DNA of 64,000 nt from Flagellimonas olearia (GTDB taxonomy: Bacteria > Bacteroidota > Bacteroidia > Flavobacteriales > Flavobacteriaceae), in the NCBI RefSeq assembly GCF_009184425.1, contig NZ_WELG01000001.1, forward strand, positions 62,001-126,000, in the 5' to 3' direction. The notes under the pieces were generated by a model. It worked only from the letters and a program-made list of their open reading frames with translations, had not been told where the DNA came from and did no database searches. Numbering within the stretch: position 1 is the first letter of the stretch; every line of letters starts with the position of its first letter. Of this stretch, positions 17,078-25,625 are shown in pieces. Position numbers and translations under genes: made by a program.

Positions 17078-18379
17078 TCAAGGCTTTAGCCTTTCCACTA
17101 GCATGGAAGAAAAATAGTTGATCCCGGTCCGGATGCATTCCTCATCCACTTGAAAAGTAGGGGAGTGGGGCATGGAAATGATGCCCTTTTCGTAGTTGGA
17201 GCCCCCCAGGAAGAAATAGACCCCGGGCACCTCTTCCTGAAAATAGACGAAATCATCACCATGGTAACCGGGGAACACCCCGTACAAGGGGATGGTGTTT
17301 TGTGCACCGTAAATGTTGGCAATACTGTTCAAGGCAGGTAGTGCCAAACTTTCATCATTATAAAGAATGTCCTTTTCATAGGAGTACACCACGGAAAGCA
17401 GATCTTTGGCGTATTTGGAGTTCATAATCTCCGTTTTTACATTTTTTAGCAAGGCATCCAGTTGTTGCCGATCACTGGAATTGATCAGACTGCTTAGGGT
17501 AATTTTCCCTTCGGAATCGTTTATCTTGATGTCTTGCAACAAGGTCAAATAGTCCTTAAAGATGGTATTGGGATTGGCCAAGCCAATTTCAGGGTCCAGC
17601 GTATTACGGGGGTCCCAAAACTTACTATGGGCCCCTACGGTTTGAAAGCTTTGTAGCAGTTCTTTGGTGTAATCAACAAGTGCCTTTTTGTTTTGGGTGG
17701 TATTTTTATAGCTGATTTCAATGGCATTGAGATAGGCATAGAGTGGTCCCGGTTTGGTAAATACCGTTCCCTGGGGTGATGGGGTGATGTGGGCGGCGTA
17801 AATTTCTTCGGGTTGGATAGTTTGGAACAATGAATCCTGGATCATGGCCTTGGCCCCGGCATAGGTTTCTTCCGCAGGTTGAAAGATAAAATAGATCGTC
17901 CCTTCCAAATGTTCTTTCTGACTGGCCAGCACATGGGCCATCCCCAGTCCAATTGTGGTGTGCACATCATGGCCGCAGATATGGCGCACCCCTTTGTTTT
18001 CTGATGCGAAATCCACAACATCGGGACGGTCCGAAGGCAGCGCATCAATGTCTGCCCTCCAGGCAATGTGCTTTCCTTCTTTGGCGCCTTTTAGGATGCC
18101 TACCACCCCATGGCCCCCGATATCTGTTTTCACCTCCAAACCAAGGGAACGCAAATAGTCCTGTATTTTTTGGGCAGTCCGTTCTTCCTGTTCCGCCACT
18201 TCAGGGTGTCGGTGAAAGTCCCTCCGGAGGTTCACCAAGCTGTCAAAAATTGCATCAGTCTGGGTTTGGATGGATTGATGGATGGAAGAGGGCATTACGT
18301 TTTGGCTATACATGCTCCACCCGAACAGAAAAAAAAGTACGGATACTGCGATTTTGGCTGCTTTTGTGGCTAGGAACAT
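17078..18379 (-). CDS. Exported M20-family amidohydrolase
   Basis: A 433-residue member of the M20D amidohydrolase group (IAA-amino-acid hydrolase, HipO and AbgB-like), which cleaves N-acyl or amide bonds of small molecules. A signal peptide is visible up to about residue 26 (ending SMYSQ). The metal-site sequences are present: RRDFHRHPE near 52-60, WRADIDALP, ICGHDVHTT (Cys and His ligands) and QPAEET. The last ligand lies near the C terminus (MPHSPTF). An extra segment of about 40 residues in the middle makes it slightly longer than usual. It stands alone, so the substrate is not indicated. Confidence 0.9.
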   Translation of the reverse strand: MFLATKAAKIAVSVLFFLFGWSMYSQNVMPSSIHQSIQTQTDAIFDSLVNLRRDFHRHPEVAEQEERTAQKIQDYLRSLGLEVKTDIGGHGVVGILKGAKEGKHIAWRADIDALPSDRPDVVDFASENKGVRHICGHDVHTTIGLGMAHVLASQKEHLEGTIYFIFQPAEETYAGAKAMIQDSLFQTIQPEEIYAAHITPSPQGTVFTKPGPLYAYLNAIEISYKNTTQNKKALVDYTKELLQSFQTVGAHSKFWDPRNTLDPEIGLANPNTIFKDYLTLLQDIKINDSEGKITLSSLINSSDRQQLDALLKNVKTEIMNSKYAKDLLSVVYSYEKDILYNDESLALPALNSIANIYGAQNTIPLYGVFPGYHGDDFVYFQEEVPGVYFFLGGSNYEKGIISMPHSPTFQVDEECIRTGINYFSSMLVERLKP

Positions 18380-18453
18380 AATCTCTTGTTTTTCAGTGAT
18401 GCTGTAAAATTATCCCGACCCCATGTTTTTTAACTGTCACCTATGTGACAAAA

Positions 18454-19044
18454 TCACTTTTTGGCCAGATTGCTGCGTATTCTGCTCAATGATTGGCGCT
18501 CAATACCCAAATAGGAAGCCAAATGGGAGAGGCTTATCCGGTTTAGGATGTGCTTGTGGGTCTCCAAGAAATTCAAATACCGTTGTTCGGCATTCTCAAA
18601 TAAGAAACTTTCCACCCGGTCTGTTTCCCGGGTCAGGACCATTTCGGCAATGAGTCTGCCATACATTTCACTGTCCTTGAATTTGCGATAGGCCTCTTGG
18701 AGCTTTTCATAGGGCATTTCAACCACAATGGTCGGTTCCAGGCATTCCATATAATATTTGGTTGGTCTTTGGTTCAAAAAGGAAGGATAGTCCGTGGCAT
18801 ATCCCTGTTCACTGGTAAAGCTTGTGGTTATGGTATTGCCTTTTTCATTGATGTAGTACCGTCGCACAAGCCCTTGGCAGATATAGGGGATGGCGGTTTG
18901 TACATCCCCGGCTTTGGCCAAGAACTCTTTCTTCTTGTATTTTTTTAGTATCAGGATGGAACGCGTAAATTTTTGGGTCTCCACTTCCATATGCGGAAAT
19001 TGTTCCATGAACTGGTCAAAATAAGGCATTGCTTCTTCTTCCAA
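18454..19044 (-). CDS. Crp/Fnr-family transcriptional regulator
   Basis: The 196-residue protein has an N-terminal cNMP-binding-like beta-roll (about 25-120, with GLVRRYYINEKGNTITTSF) and a C-terminal winged helix-turn-helix (ISLSHLASYLGIERQSLSRIRSNL). No iron-sulfur cysteines are present. The ligand-binding arginine and serine of true CRP are not conserved, so cAMP binding is unlikely. Such short regulators are common in Bacteroidota. ATG at 19044 or 19029 may be the start. It is co-directional with the M20 gene 74 bp downstream, which it could regulate, but this is only a positional guess. Confidence 0.9.
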   Translation of the reverse strand: MEEEAMPYFDQFMEQFPHMEVETQKFTRSILILKKYKKKEFLAKAGDVQTAIPYICQGLVRRYYINEKGNTITTSFTSEQGYATDYPSFLNQRPTKYYMECLEPTIVVEMPYEKLQEAYRKFKDSEMYGRLIAEMVLTRETDRVESFLFENAEQRYLNFLETHKHILNRISLSHLASYLGIERQSLSRIRSNLAKK

Positions 19045-19083
19045 GGTGATTGCTTTGTGTATAACTTGGGTACTCCATAAACC

Positions 19084-19109
19084 AAAAGACGCCCTAAGGC
19101 GTCTTTTTA
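19084..19109 (-). terminator. Terminator after the BON/LysM gene
   Basis: A 10-bp stem AAAAGACGCC / GGCGTCTTTT with a 4-base loop and flanking A/T runs, 22 bp beyond the stop of the BON/LysM gene. It can work on either strand but serves the minus-strand gene here. Confidence 0.85.
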
Positions 19110-19130
19110 TGATTCATGAAGAAACGGTTT

Positions 19131-19511
19131 TTACAAATTCGGGATCACCAACACCTGATCGGGATGGATGATATCCGGATTTTTTAAAATATTGGTGTTC
19201 GCATCAAAGATTTTGGTGTACTTCATGGGGTCACCATAATAATGCTTGGCAATTTTGCTCAAGGATTCCCCGCTTTTTACCGTATGTCTGTGGTATACGG
19301 AATCATCCTCCACCGTGATATTGGCCTTGAGGTCCGCGGGCTTTTCCCCACCGATCTCCTTTATTTTGTCCCAAAGGATGTTCTTTTCGTATTGGGTGGC
19401 AGCCATTCCCTTTATTTTTAAGACGCCATTTTCCTCGGAAACATCCCCGTCCTTGATGCCCAATTTAAGGCCAAGGTCCAACACGGGCTGATACTTTGCT
19501 TTTACACTCAT
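19131..19511 (-). CDS. BON-LysM protein (Kbp/YgaU-like)
   Basis: A 126-residue protein with an N-terminal BON-like domain (about 1-65) and a C-terminal LysM domain (about 75-125; HTVKSGESLSKIAKHYYGD and a closing PDQVLVIP). This order matches E. coli Kbp (YgaU), a cytoplasmic K+-binding protein. It lacks a signal peptide, which supports a Kbp-like rather than cell-wall role. It is slightly shorter than the E. coli protein. It is divergent from rpsA and followed by a clear terminator, so it is a single-gene unit. Confidence 0.88.
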   Translation of the reverse strand: MSVKAKYQPVLDLGLKLGIKDGDVSEENGVLKIKGMAATQYEKNILWDKIKEIGGEKPADLKANITVEDDSVYHRHTVKSGESLSKIAKHYYGDPMKYTKIFDANTNILKNPDIIHPDQVLVIPNL

Positions 19512-19622
19512 AATGGTATTTTTTTAGTTAACAATTAGAGCTTTCAAGATAGCCATTATGAAAATGTTTTGCCATTAAATTTTTGTAATACTTTTTTGGG
19601 GATAAACCTTTGGCCCGGATAC

Positions 19623-19653
19623 TTTGTAAATCAAAAGATTAATTGTAATTTTG
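19623..19653 (+). promoter_or_regulatory. Bacteroidota-type promoter for rpsA
   Basis: TTTG (19623-19626), a 19-bp spacer and TAATTTTG (19646-19653) match the TTTG / TAnnTTTG consensus used by the Bacteroidota primary sigma factor. Transcription would begin near 19660, leaving an untranslated leader of about 110 nt before rpsA. Such a leader could host autoregulation by S1. Confidence 0.75.
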
Positions 19654-19769
19654 CACTCCTTTTTGGCGAATATCAGGAGATAAAAGGAATTAGTAAAAAA
19701 CAAGTATAAATCACTTTCACGGAATCGCCCCGCTCCTGTAAAACGTGGAATACAAATTTAAATCAGCAC

Positions 19770-21605
19770 ATGGCTGAAGAAAAAGCAAACGTTGAGGTAG
19801 AAGAAACTATCGCAACACAAGAAGTACAAGAAGAAGTTCAGACCCAACAGGACCCCAAGGAGTTCCTTGATAGTTTTGATTGGGACAAGTATGAAGAAGG
19901 AATTGAGCGCGTAGACGATACAAAGCTCAAGGAATTTGAAACGCTTGTTGAGGAAAACTTTGTGGACACTGCAGATGAGGAAGTTGTTGAGGGAACCGTG
20001 GTCCACATGACCGATCGCGAGGCCATCATCGACATCAATGCCAAGTCTGAAGGGGTAATCTCGTTGAACGAGTTCCGTTACAACCCAGACCTTAAAGTAG
20101 GTGACAAGGTTGAGGTCCTTATAGACATCCGTGAGGACAAGACAGGTCAATTGGTACTTTCGCACAGAAAGGCCAGGACCATCATGGCTTGGGATCGTGT
20201 AAATGCGGCCCACGACAAAGAAGAGATCGTTACCGGTTTTGTTAAATGTCGTACCAAAGGGGGTATGATCGTCGATGTTTTTGGAATTGAGGCGTTCTTG
20301 CCTGGTTCACAAATCGATGTGAAGCCTATCCGTGACTACGATCAGTATGTAGGCAAGACCATGGAGTTCAAGGTAGTGAAAATCAACCACGAGTTCAAGA
20401 ACGTAGTGGTTTCGCACAAAGCCTTGATCGAAGCTGATATCGAAGAGCAGAAAAAAGAGATCATCGGTCAATTGGAGAAAGGCCAAGTATTGGAAGGTGT
20501 AGTGAAAAACATCACGTCTTACGGGGTATTTATCGACCTTGGAGGTGTAGATGGATTGATCCACATTACCGATCTTTCTTGGAGCCGTATCAACCACCCC
20601 AACGAAGTTGTGGAGTTGGATCAGAAATTGAACGTGGTTATCTTGGACTTCGATGATAACAAATCAAGAATCCAATTGGGTCTTAAGCAATTGGAGAAAC
20701 ACCCATGGGATGCCCTTGGTGATGAGATCAAAGTAGGTGACAAAGTAAAAGGTAAAGTTGTTGTGATCGCTGATTACGGTGCCTTTATCGAAGTTGCCGA
20801 AGGTGTTGAAGGATTGATCCACGTTTCTGAAATGTCTTGGTCTACGCACTTGCGTTCTGCCCAGGATTTCGTGAACGTTGGTGATGAGGTTGAGGCTGTT
20901 GTTCTTACCTTGGACCGTGAAGACCGTAAAATGTCATTGGGTATCAAGCAATTGACTCCAGATCCATGGACCGATATCACTACGAAATACCCAGTTGGTT
21001 CCAAACACAAAGGAATTGTAAGGAACTTTACCAACTTTGGTGTATTTGTTGAAATGGAAGAAGGTATCGATGGTTTGATCTATATCTCCGACCTTTCTTG
21101 GACCAAGAAAATCAAGCACCCATCCGAGTTTGTTGCTGTTGGCGATACCTTGGAAGTGGAAGTTTTGGAATTGGACGTGGAAGGACGCAAGTTGAGCTTG
21201 GGTCACAAGCAGACCACAGAGAACCCTTGGGACAAATACTCCGAGGAGTTTGCTGAAGGTACAATCCATAAAGCTTCCATCGCAGAGATCGTTGACAAAG
21301 GAGCTACCATTGACTTCAATGAGGATATTGTTGGATTTGTTCCATCAAGACACTTGGAGAAAGAAGATGGCAAGAAATTGGTAAAAGGTGAAGAAGCAGA
21401 ATTCAAGATCATCGAGTTCAATAAAGATTTCAAACGAGTTGTGGCCAGCCACACCGCTATCTTTAGAGAGCAAGAAGAGAAGAATGTAAGAGCTGCCAAG
21501 AAAAGGTCTACTTCGTCTGACGAAGCTGCACCAACCCTTGGTGATGCCAATGCTCAATTGCAAGCCTTGAAGGATAAAATGGAAGCTGATTCCAAGAAGA
21601 AGTAA
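19770..21605 (+). CDS. rpsA: 30S ribosomal protein S1
   Basis: A 611-residue RNA-binding protein that helps mRNA engage the ribosome. Six S1 (OB-fold) domains can be followed, with repeated markers such as GVFIDLGGVDGLIHITDLSW, GAFIEVAEGVEGLIHVSEMSW and GVFVEMEEGIDGLIYISDLSW, each followed by a W-S/T-containing linker. The N-terminal 60 residues are acidic, and the C-terminal tail is Lys-rich with KKRSTSSDEAA. Codon use is strongly biased, as expected for a highly expressed gene. It is a single-gene unit with its own promoter and terminator. Confidence 0.97.
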   Translation: MAEEKANVEVEETIATQEVQEEVQTQQDPKEFLDSFDWDKYEEGIERVDDTKLKEFETLVEENFVDTADEEVVEGTVVHMTDREAIIDINAKSEGVISLNEFRYNPDLKVGDKVEVLIDIREDKTGQLVLSHRKARTIMAWDRVNAAHDKEEIVTGFVKCRTKGGMIVDVFGIEAFLPGSQIDVKPIRDYDQYVGKTMEFKVVKINHEFKNVVVSHKALIEADIEEQKKEIIGQLEKGQVLEGVVKNITSYGVFIDLGGVDGLIHITDLSWSRINHPNEVVELDQKLNVVILDFDDNKSRIQLGLKQLEKHPWDALGDEIKVGDKVKGKVVVIADYGAFIEVAEGVEGLIHVSEMSWSTHLRSAQDFVNVGDEVEAVVLTLDREDRKMSLGIKQLTPDPWTDITTKYPVGSKHKGIVRNFTNFGVFVEMEEGIDGLIYISDLSWTKKIKHPSEFVAVGDTLEVEVLELDVEGRKLSLGHKQTTENPWDKYSEEFAEGTIHKASIAEIVDKGATIDFNEDIVGFVPSRHLEKEDGKKLVKGEEAEFKIIEFNKDFKRVVASHTAIFREQEEKNVRAAKKRSTSSDEAAPTLGDANAQLQALKDKMEADSKKK

Positions 21606-21627
21606 TCAGACCATCCTGAATATAGCG

Positions 21628-21660
21628 AAAGCCCTGCTGGAAACAGCGGGGCTTTTTTTA
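21628..21660 (+). terminator. rpsA terminator
   Basis: A 12-bp stem (AAAGCCCTGCTG / CAGCGGGGCTTT, with one G-T pair), a GAAA tetraloop and a seven-T tail, 22 bp after the rpsA stop. Confidence 0.93.
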
Positions 21661-21665
21661 TAGTG

Positions 21666-21694
21666 TTGGCATTTTAAAGAATTGCTTACTTTTG
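21666..21694 (+). promoter_or_regulatory. Promoter for the pyrR-pyrB operon
   Basis: TTG (21666-21668), an 18-bp spacer and TACTTTTG (21687-21694) fit the Bacteroidota consensus. Transcription would start near 21701, about 20 nt before the ATG at 21722. This argues against the upstream in-frame TTG at 21692. The leader is too short for a PyrR attenuator of the Bacillus type. Confidence 0.75.
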
Positions 21695-21721
21695 CATACA
21701 AATGAGTCGGTCGCAAAGCAT

Positions 21722-22258
21722 ATGAGTCAAAAAGTACTGCTTACTTCAAAGGAAATAAATATCATACTGCACCGGCTGGCCTGTCAGCTTTTAGAAAACC
21801 ATTTGGACTTTACCAATACCGCCTTGATCGGCATTCAGCCGAGAGGCGTCTTTTTAGCCGAACGTCTGGCCAAGATTCTTAAACAGGAATATAAGATCAA
21901 GGATATCGCCTTGGGCTTTTTGGATATCACATTTTTTCGGGATGATTTTGGAAGAGGAGAGATTCTTAAGGCCAATTCCACCAAGATGAACTTCTTGGTT
22001 GAGGACAAAAAAGTGGTCTTCGTGGACGATGTACTCTATACGGGACGAAGTATTCGGGCCGCGTTAACGGCCATCCAATCCTTTGGAAGGCCCCAAAGCA
22101 TTGAATTGTTGACATTGATCGACAGGCGTTTTAGCAGACACTTGCCCATACAGCCCAATTATAGGGGACGGCAGGTAGATGCCATCAATGATGAAAAAGT
22201 TAAGGTGATGTGGGAGGAAAATGACGGGGAGGACATGGTATATTTAGTAAGCAAATAG
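21722..22258 (+). CDS. pyrR: PyrR (uracil phosphoribosyltransferase-type regulator)
   Basis: The 178-residue protein has the phosphoribosyltransferase fold. The PRPP loop is VVFVDDVLYTGRSIRAAL near residues 97-114, and the N-terminal IGIQPRGVFLAERL and the LLTLIDRR motif match the PyrR family. In Bacillus, PyrR binds pyr mRNA and also has UPRTase activity. Here it heads an operon with pyrB, but no pyr attenuator is visible in the very short leader. An enzymatic role or another regulatory mode is therefore possible. The gap to pyrB is 6 bp. Confidence 0.93.
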   Translation: MSQKVLLTSKEINIILHRLACQLLENHLDFTNTALIGIQPRGVFLAERLAKILKQEYKIKDIALGFLDITFFRDDFGRGEILKANSTKMNFLVEDKKVVFVDDVLYTGRSIRAALTAIQSFGRPQSIELLTLIDRRFSRHLPIQPNYRGRQVDAINDEKVKVMWEENDGEDMVYLVSK

Positions 22259-22264
22259 ATTAAA

Positions 22265-23191
22265 ATGAGTGAACTGAGTGTAAATCACTTGCTGGGGATA
22301 AAATATCTGAACAAAAAAGATATAACGCTCATTTTTGAAACGGCGGACCATTTTAAGGAAGTGATCAACCGATCGATCAAAAAAGTTCCCACTCTGCGGG
22401 ATACTACCATTGCCAATATCTTTTTTGAGAACAGTACCCGTACCCGACTCTCTTTTGAATTGGCTGAAAAACGACTTTCAGCGGATGTTGTCAATTTTTC
22501 TGCGGGACAGTCATCGGTGAAGAAAGGGGAAACCCTTATTGATACGGTCAACAATATCCTATCCATGAAAGTGGACTTGGTAGTGATGCGTCACCCCAAC
22601 CCGGGAGCGGGAATTTTTCTGTCCAAACATGTAAAGGCCGCGATTGTGAACGCTGGCGATGGCGCCCATGAACATCCTACCCAAGCCCTTTTGGATTCGT
22701 ATTCCATTCGTGAAAAATTGGGAGATGTGGCCGGAAAGAACATTGTCATTGTAGGGGATATTCTGCACTCACGTGTGGCCCTTTCCAATATTTTTGCCCT
22801 AAAATTGCAAGGGGCCAATGTAAAGGTATGTGGTCCAAAAACCCTGATTCCAAAGCATATAGAATCGCTTGGGGTATCGGTGGAAACTAATTTAAGGAAA
22901 GCGTTGGAGTGGTGCGATGTGGCCAATATGTTGCGTGTACAGCACGAACGTATGGACATCAGCTACTTCCCCTCCATAAGGGAATATACCCAACAATTTG
23001 GGGTAAATAAACAGCTGTTGAACAGCTTGGACAAAGAAATTGTGATCATGCACCCTGGGCCTATCAATAGGGGCGTTGAGATTACAAGTGATGTAGCGGA
23101 TTCCGATCAGTCCATTATTCTGCACCAAGTAGAAAATGGAGTGGCCATCCGTATGGCAGTATTATATTTATTGGCATCAAAAATTCAGTAA
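22265..23191 (+). CDS. pyrB: Aspartate carbamoyltransferase catalytic subunit
   Basis: A 308-residue enzyme that condenses carbamoyl phosphate and aspartate in the first committed pyrimidine step. The carbamoyl-phosphate site FENSTRTRLSFE is near residues 57-68, followed by the HPTQALLDSYSI motif and, near the C terminus, HPGPINRG. Length is normal for the catalytic chain. No pyrI regulatory subunit gene follows. It is flanked closely by pyrR upstream and a small conserved gene downstream with a 1-bp gap, indicating one operon. Confidence 0.97.
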   Translation: MSELSVNHLLGIKYLNKKDITLIFETADHFKEVINRSIKKVPTLRDTTIANIFFENSTRTRLSFELAEKRLSADVVNFSAGQSSVKKGETLIDTVNNILSMKVDLVVMRHPNPGAGIFLSKHVKAAIVNAGDGAHEHPTQALLDSYSIREKLGDVAGKNIVIVGDILHSRVALSNIFALKLQGANVKVCGPKTLIPKHIESLGVSVETNLRKALEWCDVANMLRVQHERMDISYFPSIREYTQQFGVNKQLLNSLDKEIVIMHPGPINRGVEITSDVADSDQSIILHQVENGVAIRMAVLYLLASKIQ

Positions 23192-23192
23192 G

Positions 23193-23525
23193 ATGATTTT
23201 CGACAAAGAAGGTACGACCACCATCGTTTTTCAAGAGAAGACCTCGCTTTCCACCTTCATGGACAATCTGAACAAAGCGTATCCCACAATCAAGCATGAT
23301 AATATCATTGTCAACCTGTTTTCTTTCAGTGCGTTGAAGTCGGGAGATATATTGGAGTTTTTGGATATATCCAATACGCATAAAGGCTCGGGAAAATCCT
23401 TTGTGCTGGTCACCAATACCGTCTCGTATGATGACGTTCCCGATGAGATCAGTGTGGTGCCCACCATTCAAGAGGCCAAGGACTTGATTGAAATGGAAGA
23501 AATTGAACGCGATTTGGACATTTGA
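23193..23525 (+). CDS. Small conserved protein between pyrB and rnz
   Basis: 110 residues starting MIFDKEGTTT. ATG at 23193 follows the pyrB stop by 1 bp and is preferred over an in-frame reading from 23136 inside pyrB. The pattern (strand-helix-strand, SFSALKSGDILEFLDIS, then SFVLVTNTVSYDDVPDEISVVPTIQEAKDLIEMEEIERDL) resembles an alpha/beta STAS-like fold. It ends in an acidic helix. I have seen such proteins beside rnz in Flavobacteriia and loosely named ribonuclease Z, but no metallo-beta-lactamase motif is present here. The function is unknown; conserved position suggests a core role. Confidence 0.75.
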   Translation: MIFDKEGTTTIVFQEKTSLSTFMDNLNKAYPTIKHDNIIVNLFSFSALKSGDILEFLDISNTHKGSGKSFVLVTNTVSYDDVPDEISVVPTIQEAKDLIEMEEIERDLDI

Positions 23526-23974
23526 AAATTGAAAGTGACAAACTGAAAACGCTTTAATTTGAAGAAGGAGAATACCATTCAAAGCAAAAGTTTTGATTTT
23601 GCACTTGGGATAGTTCGTTTAACAAAGCGATTGGAAAAAGACAACAAGGAATTTGTGCTGTCCAAACAGTTGTTGCGTTCGGGTACAGCCATAGGAGCAT
23701 TGATTCGAGAGGCAGAGCATGCAGAAAGCAAGAAAGATTTTATTCATAAAATGTCAATTTCCTTGAAAGAGGCCAATGAAACAAGATATTGGTTGGATTT
23801 GCTTATGGCATCAGATTTCATTGAGAAGCCAGTGCACAAAATTCTCAATGATGAAATCACACAAATTATTAGGCTTTTGGCCTCCATTGTAAAGTCTTCA
23901 AAACAAAATATTTAAATGTAAATGGATTTTAATAAACAAATAGTGGCATTAAATTTTCCATTTTTAATTTTCAA
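23522..23974. repeat. Inverted flanks around the four-helix-bundle gene
   Basis: TTGAAAATT (23522-23530) and AATTTTCAA (23966-23974) form perfect 9-bp inverted arms on either side of the four-helix-bundle gene. The sequences are AT-rich, so chance cannot be excluded. The arrangement is compatible with insertion of this gene as a small unit between the pyrB-linked gene and rnz. Confidence 0.35.
23559..23915 (+). CDS. Four-helix-bundle protein (S23/Avd-like)
   Basis: A 118-residue protein of the '23S rRNA-intervening sequence protein' (S23, bAvd-like) family. It shows the expected helices and motif pairs: SFDFALGIVRLTKRL, LSKQLLRSGTAIGALIREAEHAESKKDF and LKEANETRYWLDLL. Members form pentameric helical barrels. 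Some accompany retroelements or rRNA inserts, but most stand alone with unknown role. TTG at 23559 is the only plausible start. No reverse transcriptase or rRNA lies nearby. It sits between core genes with inverted flanks, as if inserted there. Confidence 0.85.
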   Translation: MKKENTIQSKSFDFALGIVRLTKRLEKDNKEFVLSKQLLRSGTAIGALIREAEHAESKKDFIHKMSISLKEANETRYWLDLLMASDFIEKPVHKILNDEITQIIRLLASIVKSSKQNI

Positions 23975-23980
23975 TCATTC

Positions 23981-24886
23981 GTGAAACTTACTATTCTAGG
24001 ATGTTATTCCGCAACTCCAAGAACGTTTACCAATCCAACTTCACAGGTATTAGAAGTTAAGAACCACCTTTTTTTAATTGATTGCGGGGAAGGTACCCAG
24101 GTACAACTGAGAAAGTACAAGCTTAAATTCTCCAGAATAAAACACATTTTTATATCCCATCTGCATGGCGACCATTTTTTTGGTTTGCCAGGCTTGATTT
24201 CAACGTTCAGGCTGCTGGGCAGGGATAGTGAAATGCACATATATGGCCCCAAGGGAATTAAGCAAGCTGTGACATTATTGTTGAAACTTGGGGATTCTTG
24301 GACCAATTTTCCACTTATTTTCCATGAATTGGAATCCAAGGAATCAGAGCTTTTGTTCGAGGATGAGAAGGTTGGTGTCCGTACCGTGCCATTGGAGCAT
24401 CGTGTGTACACCAACGGGTTTGTGTTCCACGAAAAACCGGCCCCAAGGACCTTGGATGTGGAAGCGGCCAAAAGGTTGGGTGTAGATCGGAGTCAATACA
24501 ATAACATCAAGAACGGGGCAGATGGCATTTCCAATAGCGGAAAAATAGTTCCCAATGTTAAGCTTACCTCGGACCCGCCTAAGCCCAAAAGCTACGCGTT
24601 TTGCAGCGATACAAGTTATCATGAGCCCATAGTTCCTCTTATTGAGGGGGTTGATGCCCTTTATCATGAATCCACTTTTTTGGAAACCGAATCCCATCTT
24701 TGTGCCAAAACCAAGCATTCCACCGCCAAACAAGCCGCCCAAATAGCCCAGCAGGCCCATGTGGGAAAATTGATCTTGGGCCATTATTCCACAAGGTATA
24801 AATCCTTGGAACTTTTTAGGGAAGAGGCCATGCAGGTGTTTCCCAATGTGGCTTTGGCCGATGATGGCAAAACCTTTGAAATCTAA
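23981..24886 (+). CDS. rnz: Ribonuclease Z
   Basis: A 301-residue metallo-beta-lactamase-fold endonuclease that trims tRNA 3' ends. The zinc motif HLHGDHFFGLPGL is near residues 60-72. Other family features are the N-terminal GCYSATPR, the AFCSDTSYHE metal site, the histidine in TKHSTAKQAA, and the C-terminal LGHYSTRY. GTG at 23981 is the start. The last family-typical acidic segment (VALADDGKTFEI) is present, so the gene is complete. The substrate arm (exosite) lies between residues 150 and 175. Confidence 0.95.
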   Translation: MKLTILGCYSATPRTFTNPTSQVLEVKNHLFLIDCGEGTQVQLRKYKLKFSRIKHIFISHLHGDHFFGLPGLISTFRLLGRDSEMHIYGPKGIKQAVTLLLKLGDSWTNFPLIFHELESKESELLFEDEKVGVRTVPLEHRVYTNGFVFHEKPAPRTLDVEAAKRLGVDRSQYNNIKNGADGISNSGKIVPNVKLTSDPPKPKSYAFCSDTSYHEPIVPLIEGVDALYHESTFLETESHLCAKTKHSTAKQAAQIAQQAHVGKLILGHYSTRYKSLELFREEAMQVFPNVALADDGKTFEI

Positions 24887-24966
24887 GGGGAGACCTTAAC
24901 ATAAATAAAACAACTTTTCCAACCGCGATGCTTTGCTGAGATTTGAATTTTGACGAAATTCACGGT

Positions 24967-25614
24967 ATGCAGAAAGATTTGAGCGATTACAGAAAATCCT
25001 ACGAGAAAAGTGCCTTGTTGGAAACTACCATCAAGGAAAATCCCATGGAACAATTTCAAAAATGGTTCTATGAAGTGGAGGCCACGGATGGATTGGATGA
25101 ACCCAACGCCATGACCGTTTCCACCATTGGGTTGGATGGTTTTCCCAAGAATAGGGTGGTCCTTATGAAAAAGTACACCCATGAAGGCTTTATTTTTTAT
25201 ACCAATTACGATAGCGAAAAAGGGAGGGCCATAGCGGCCAATCCATCCCTGTGCCTCTCATTTTTTTGGCCCAATTTGGAGCGACAGGTGATCATAAAGG
25301 GTACGGCGGAGAAACTCGCCGAAAACCTTTCGGACGGGTATTTTGAATCCAGGCCGGTTGGCAGCCAATTGGGTGCCGTCGTTTCCAACCAAAGTGAGGT
25401 CATTGGGTCACGGGAGGTTTTGGAAAAGGAATTGGAAGCCTTGGAAAAAAAATATGAGGGGAAGGAAATCCCTAGACCATCCAACTGGGGAGGGTTTTTG
25501 GTACGACCGGTCTCCATTGAATTTTGGCAGGGGAGACCTAACCGACTGCACGATAGGATCAGATATACACTCCAGGAAGATTACGACTGGAAGATACAAC
25601 GTTTGGCACCATAA
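24967..25614 (+). CDS. pdxH: Pyridoxamine 5'-phosphate oxidase
   Basis: A 215-residue FMN enzyme that converts PNP or PMP to pyridoxal phosphate. Family motifs are RKSYEKSALLE near the start, NRVVLMKKYTHEGFIFYTNYDSEKGR (FMN and substrate site), RQVIIKGTAEKL, ESRPVGSQLGAVVSNQS, and the C-terminal EFWQGRPNRLHDRIRY with the PLP-binding RLHDR. ATG at 24967 is chosen; a TTG at 24943 would add eight residues. It is closely followed by a histidine phosphatase gene (11-bp gap). Confidence 0.96.
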   Translation: MQKDLSDYRKSYEKSALLETTIKENPMEQFQKWFYEVEATDGLDEPNAMTVSTIGLDGFPKNRVVLMKKYTHEGFIFYTNYDSEKGRAIAANPSLCLSFFWPNLERQVIIKGTAEKLAENLSDGYFESRPVGSQLGAVVSNQSEVIGSREVLEKELEALEKKYEGKEIPRPSNWGGFLVRPVSIEFWQGRPNRLHDRIRYTLQEDYDWKIQRLAP

Positions 25615-25625
25615 CTCTAGTGAAC

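Noticed and set aside
21692-21721. Upstream TTG start for pyrR
   Set aside because: The -7 box TACTTTTG overlaps this codon, so it would lie upstream of the transcription start; ATG at 21722 also fits the family N terminus.
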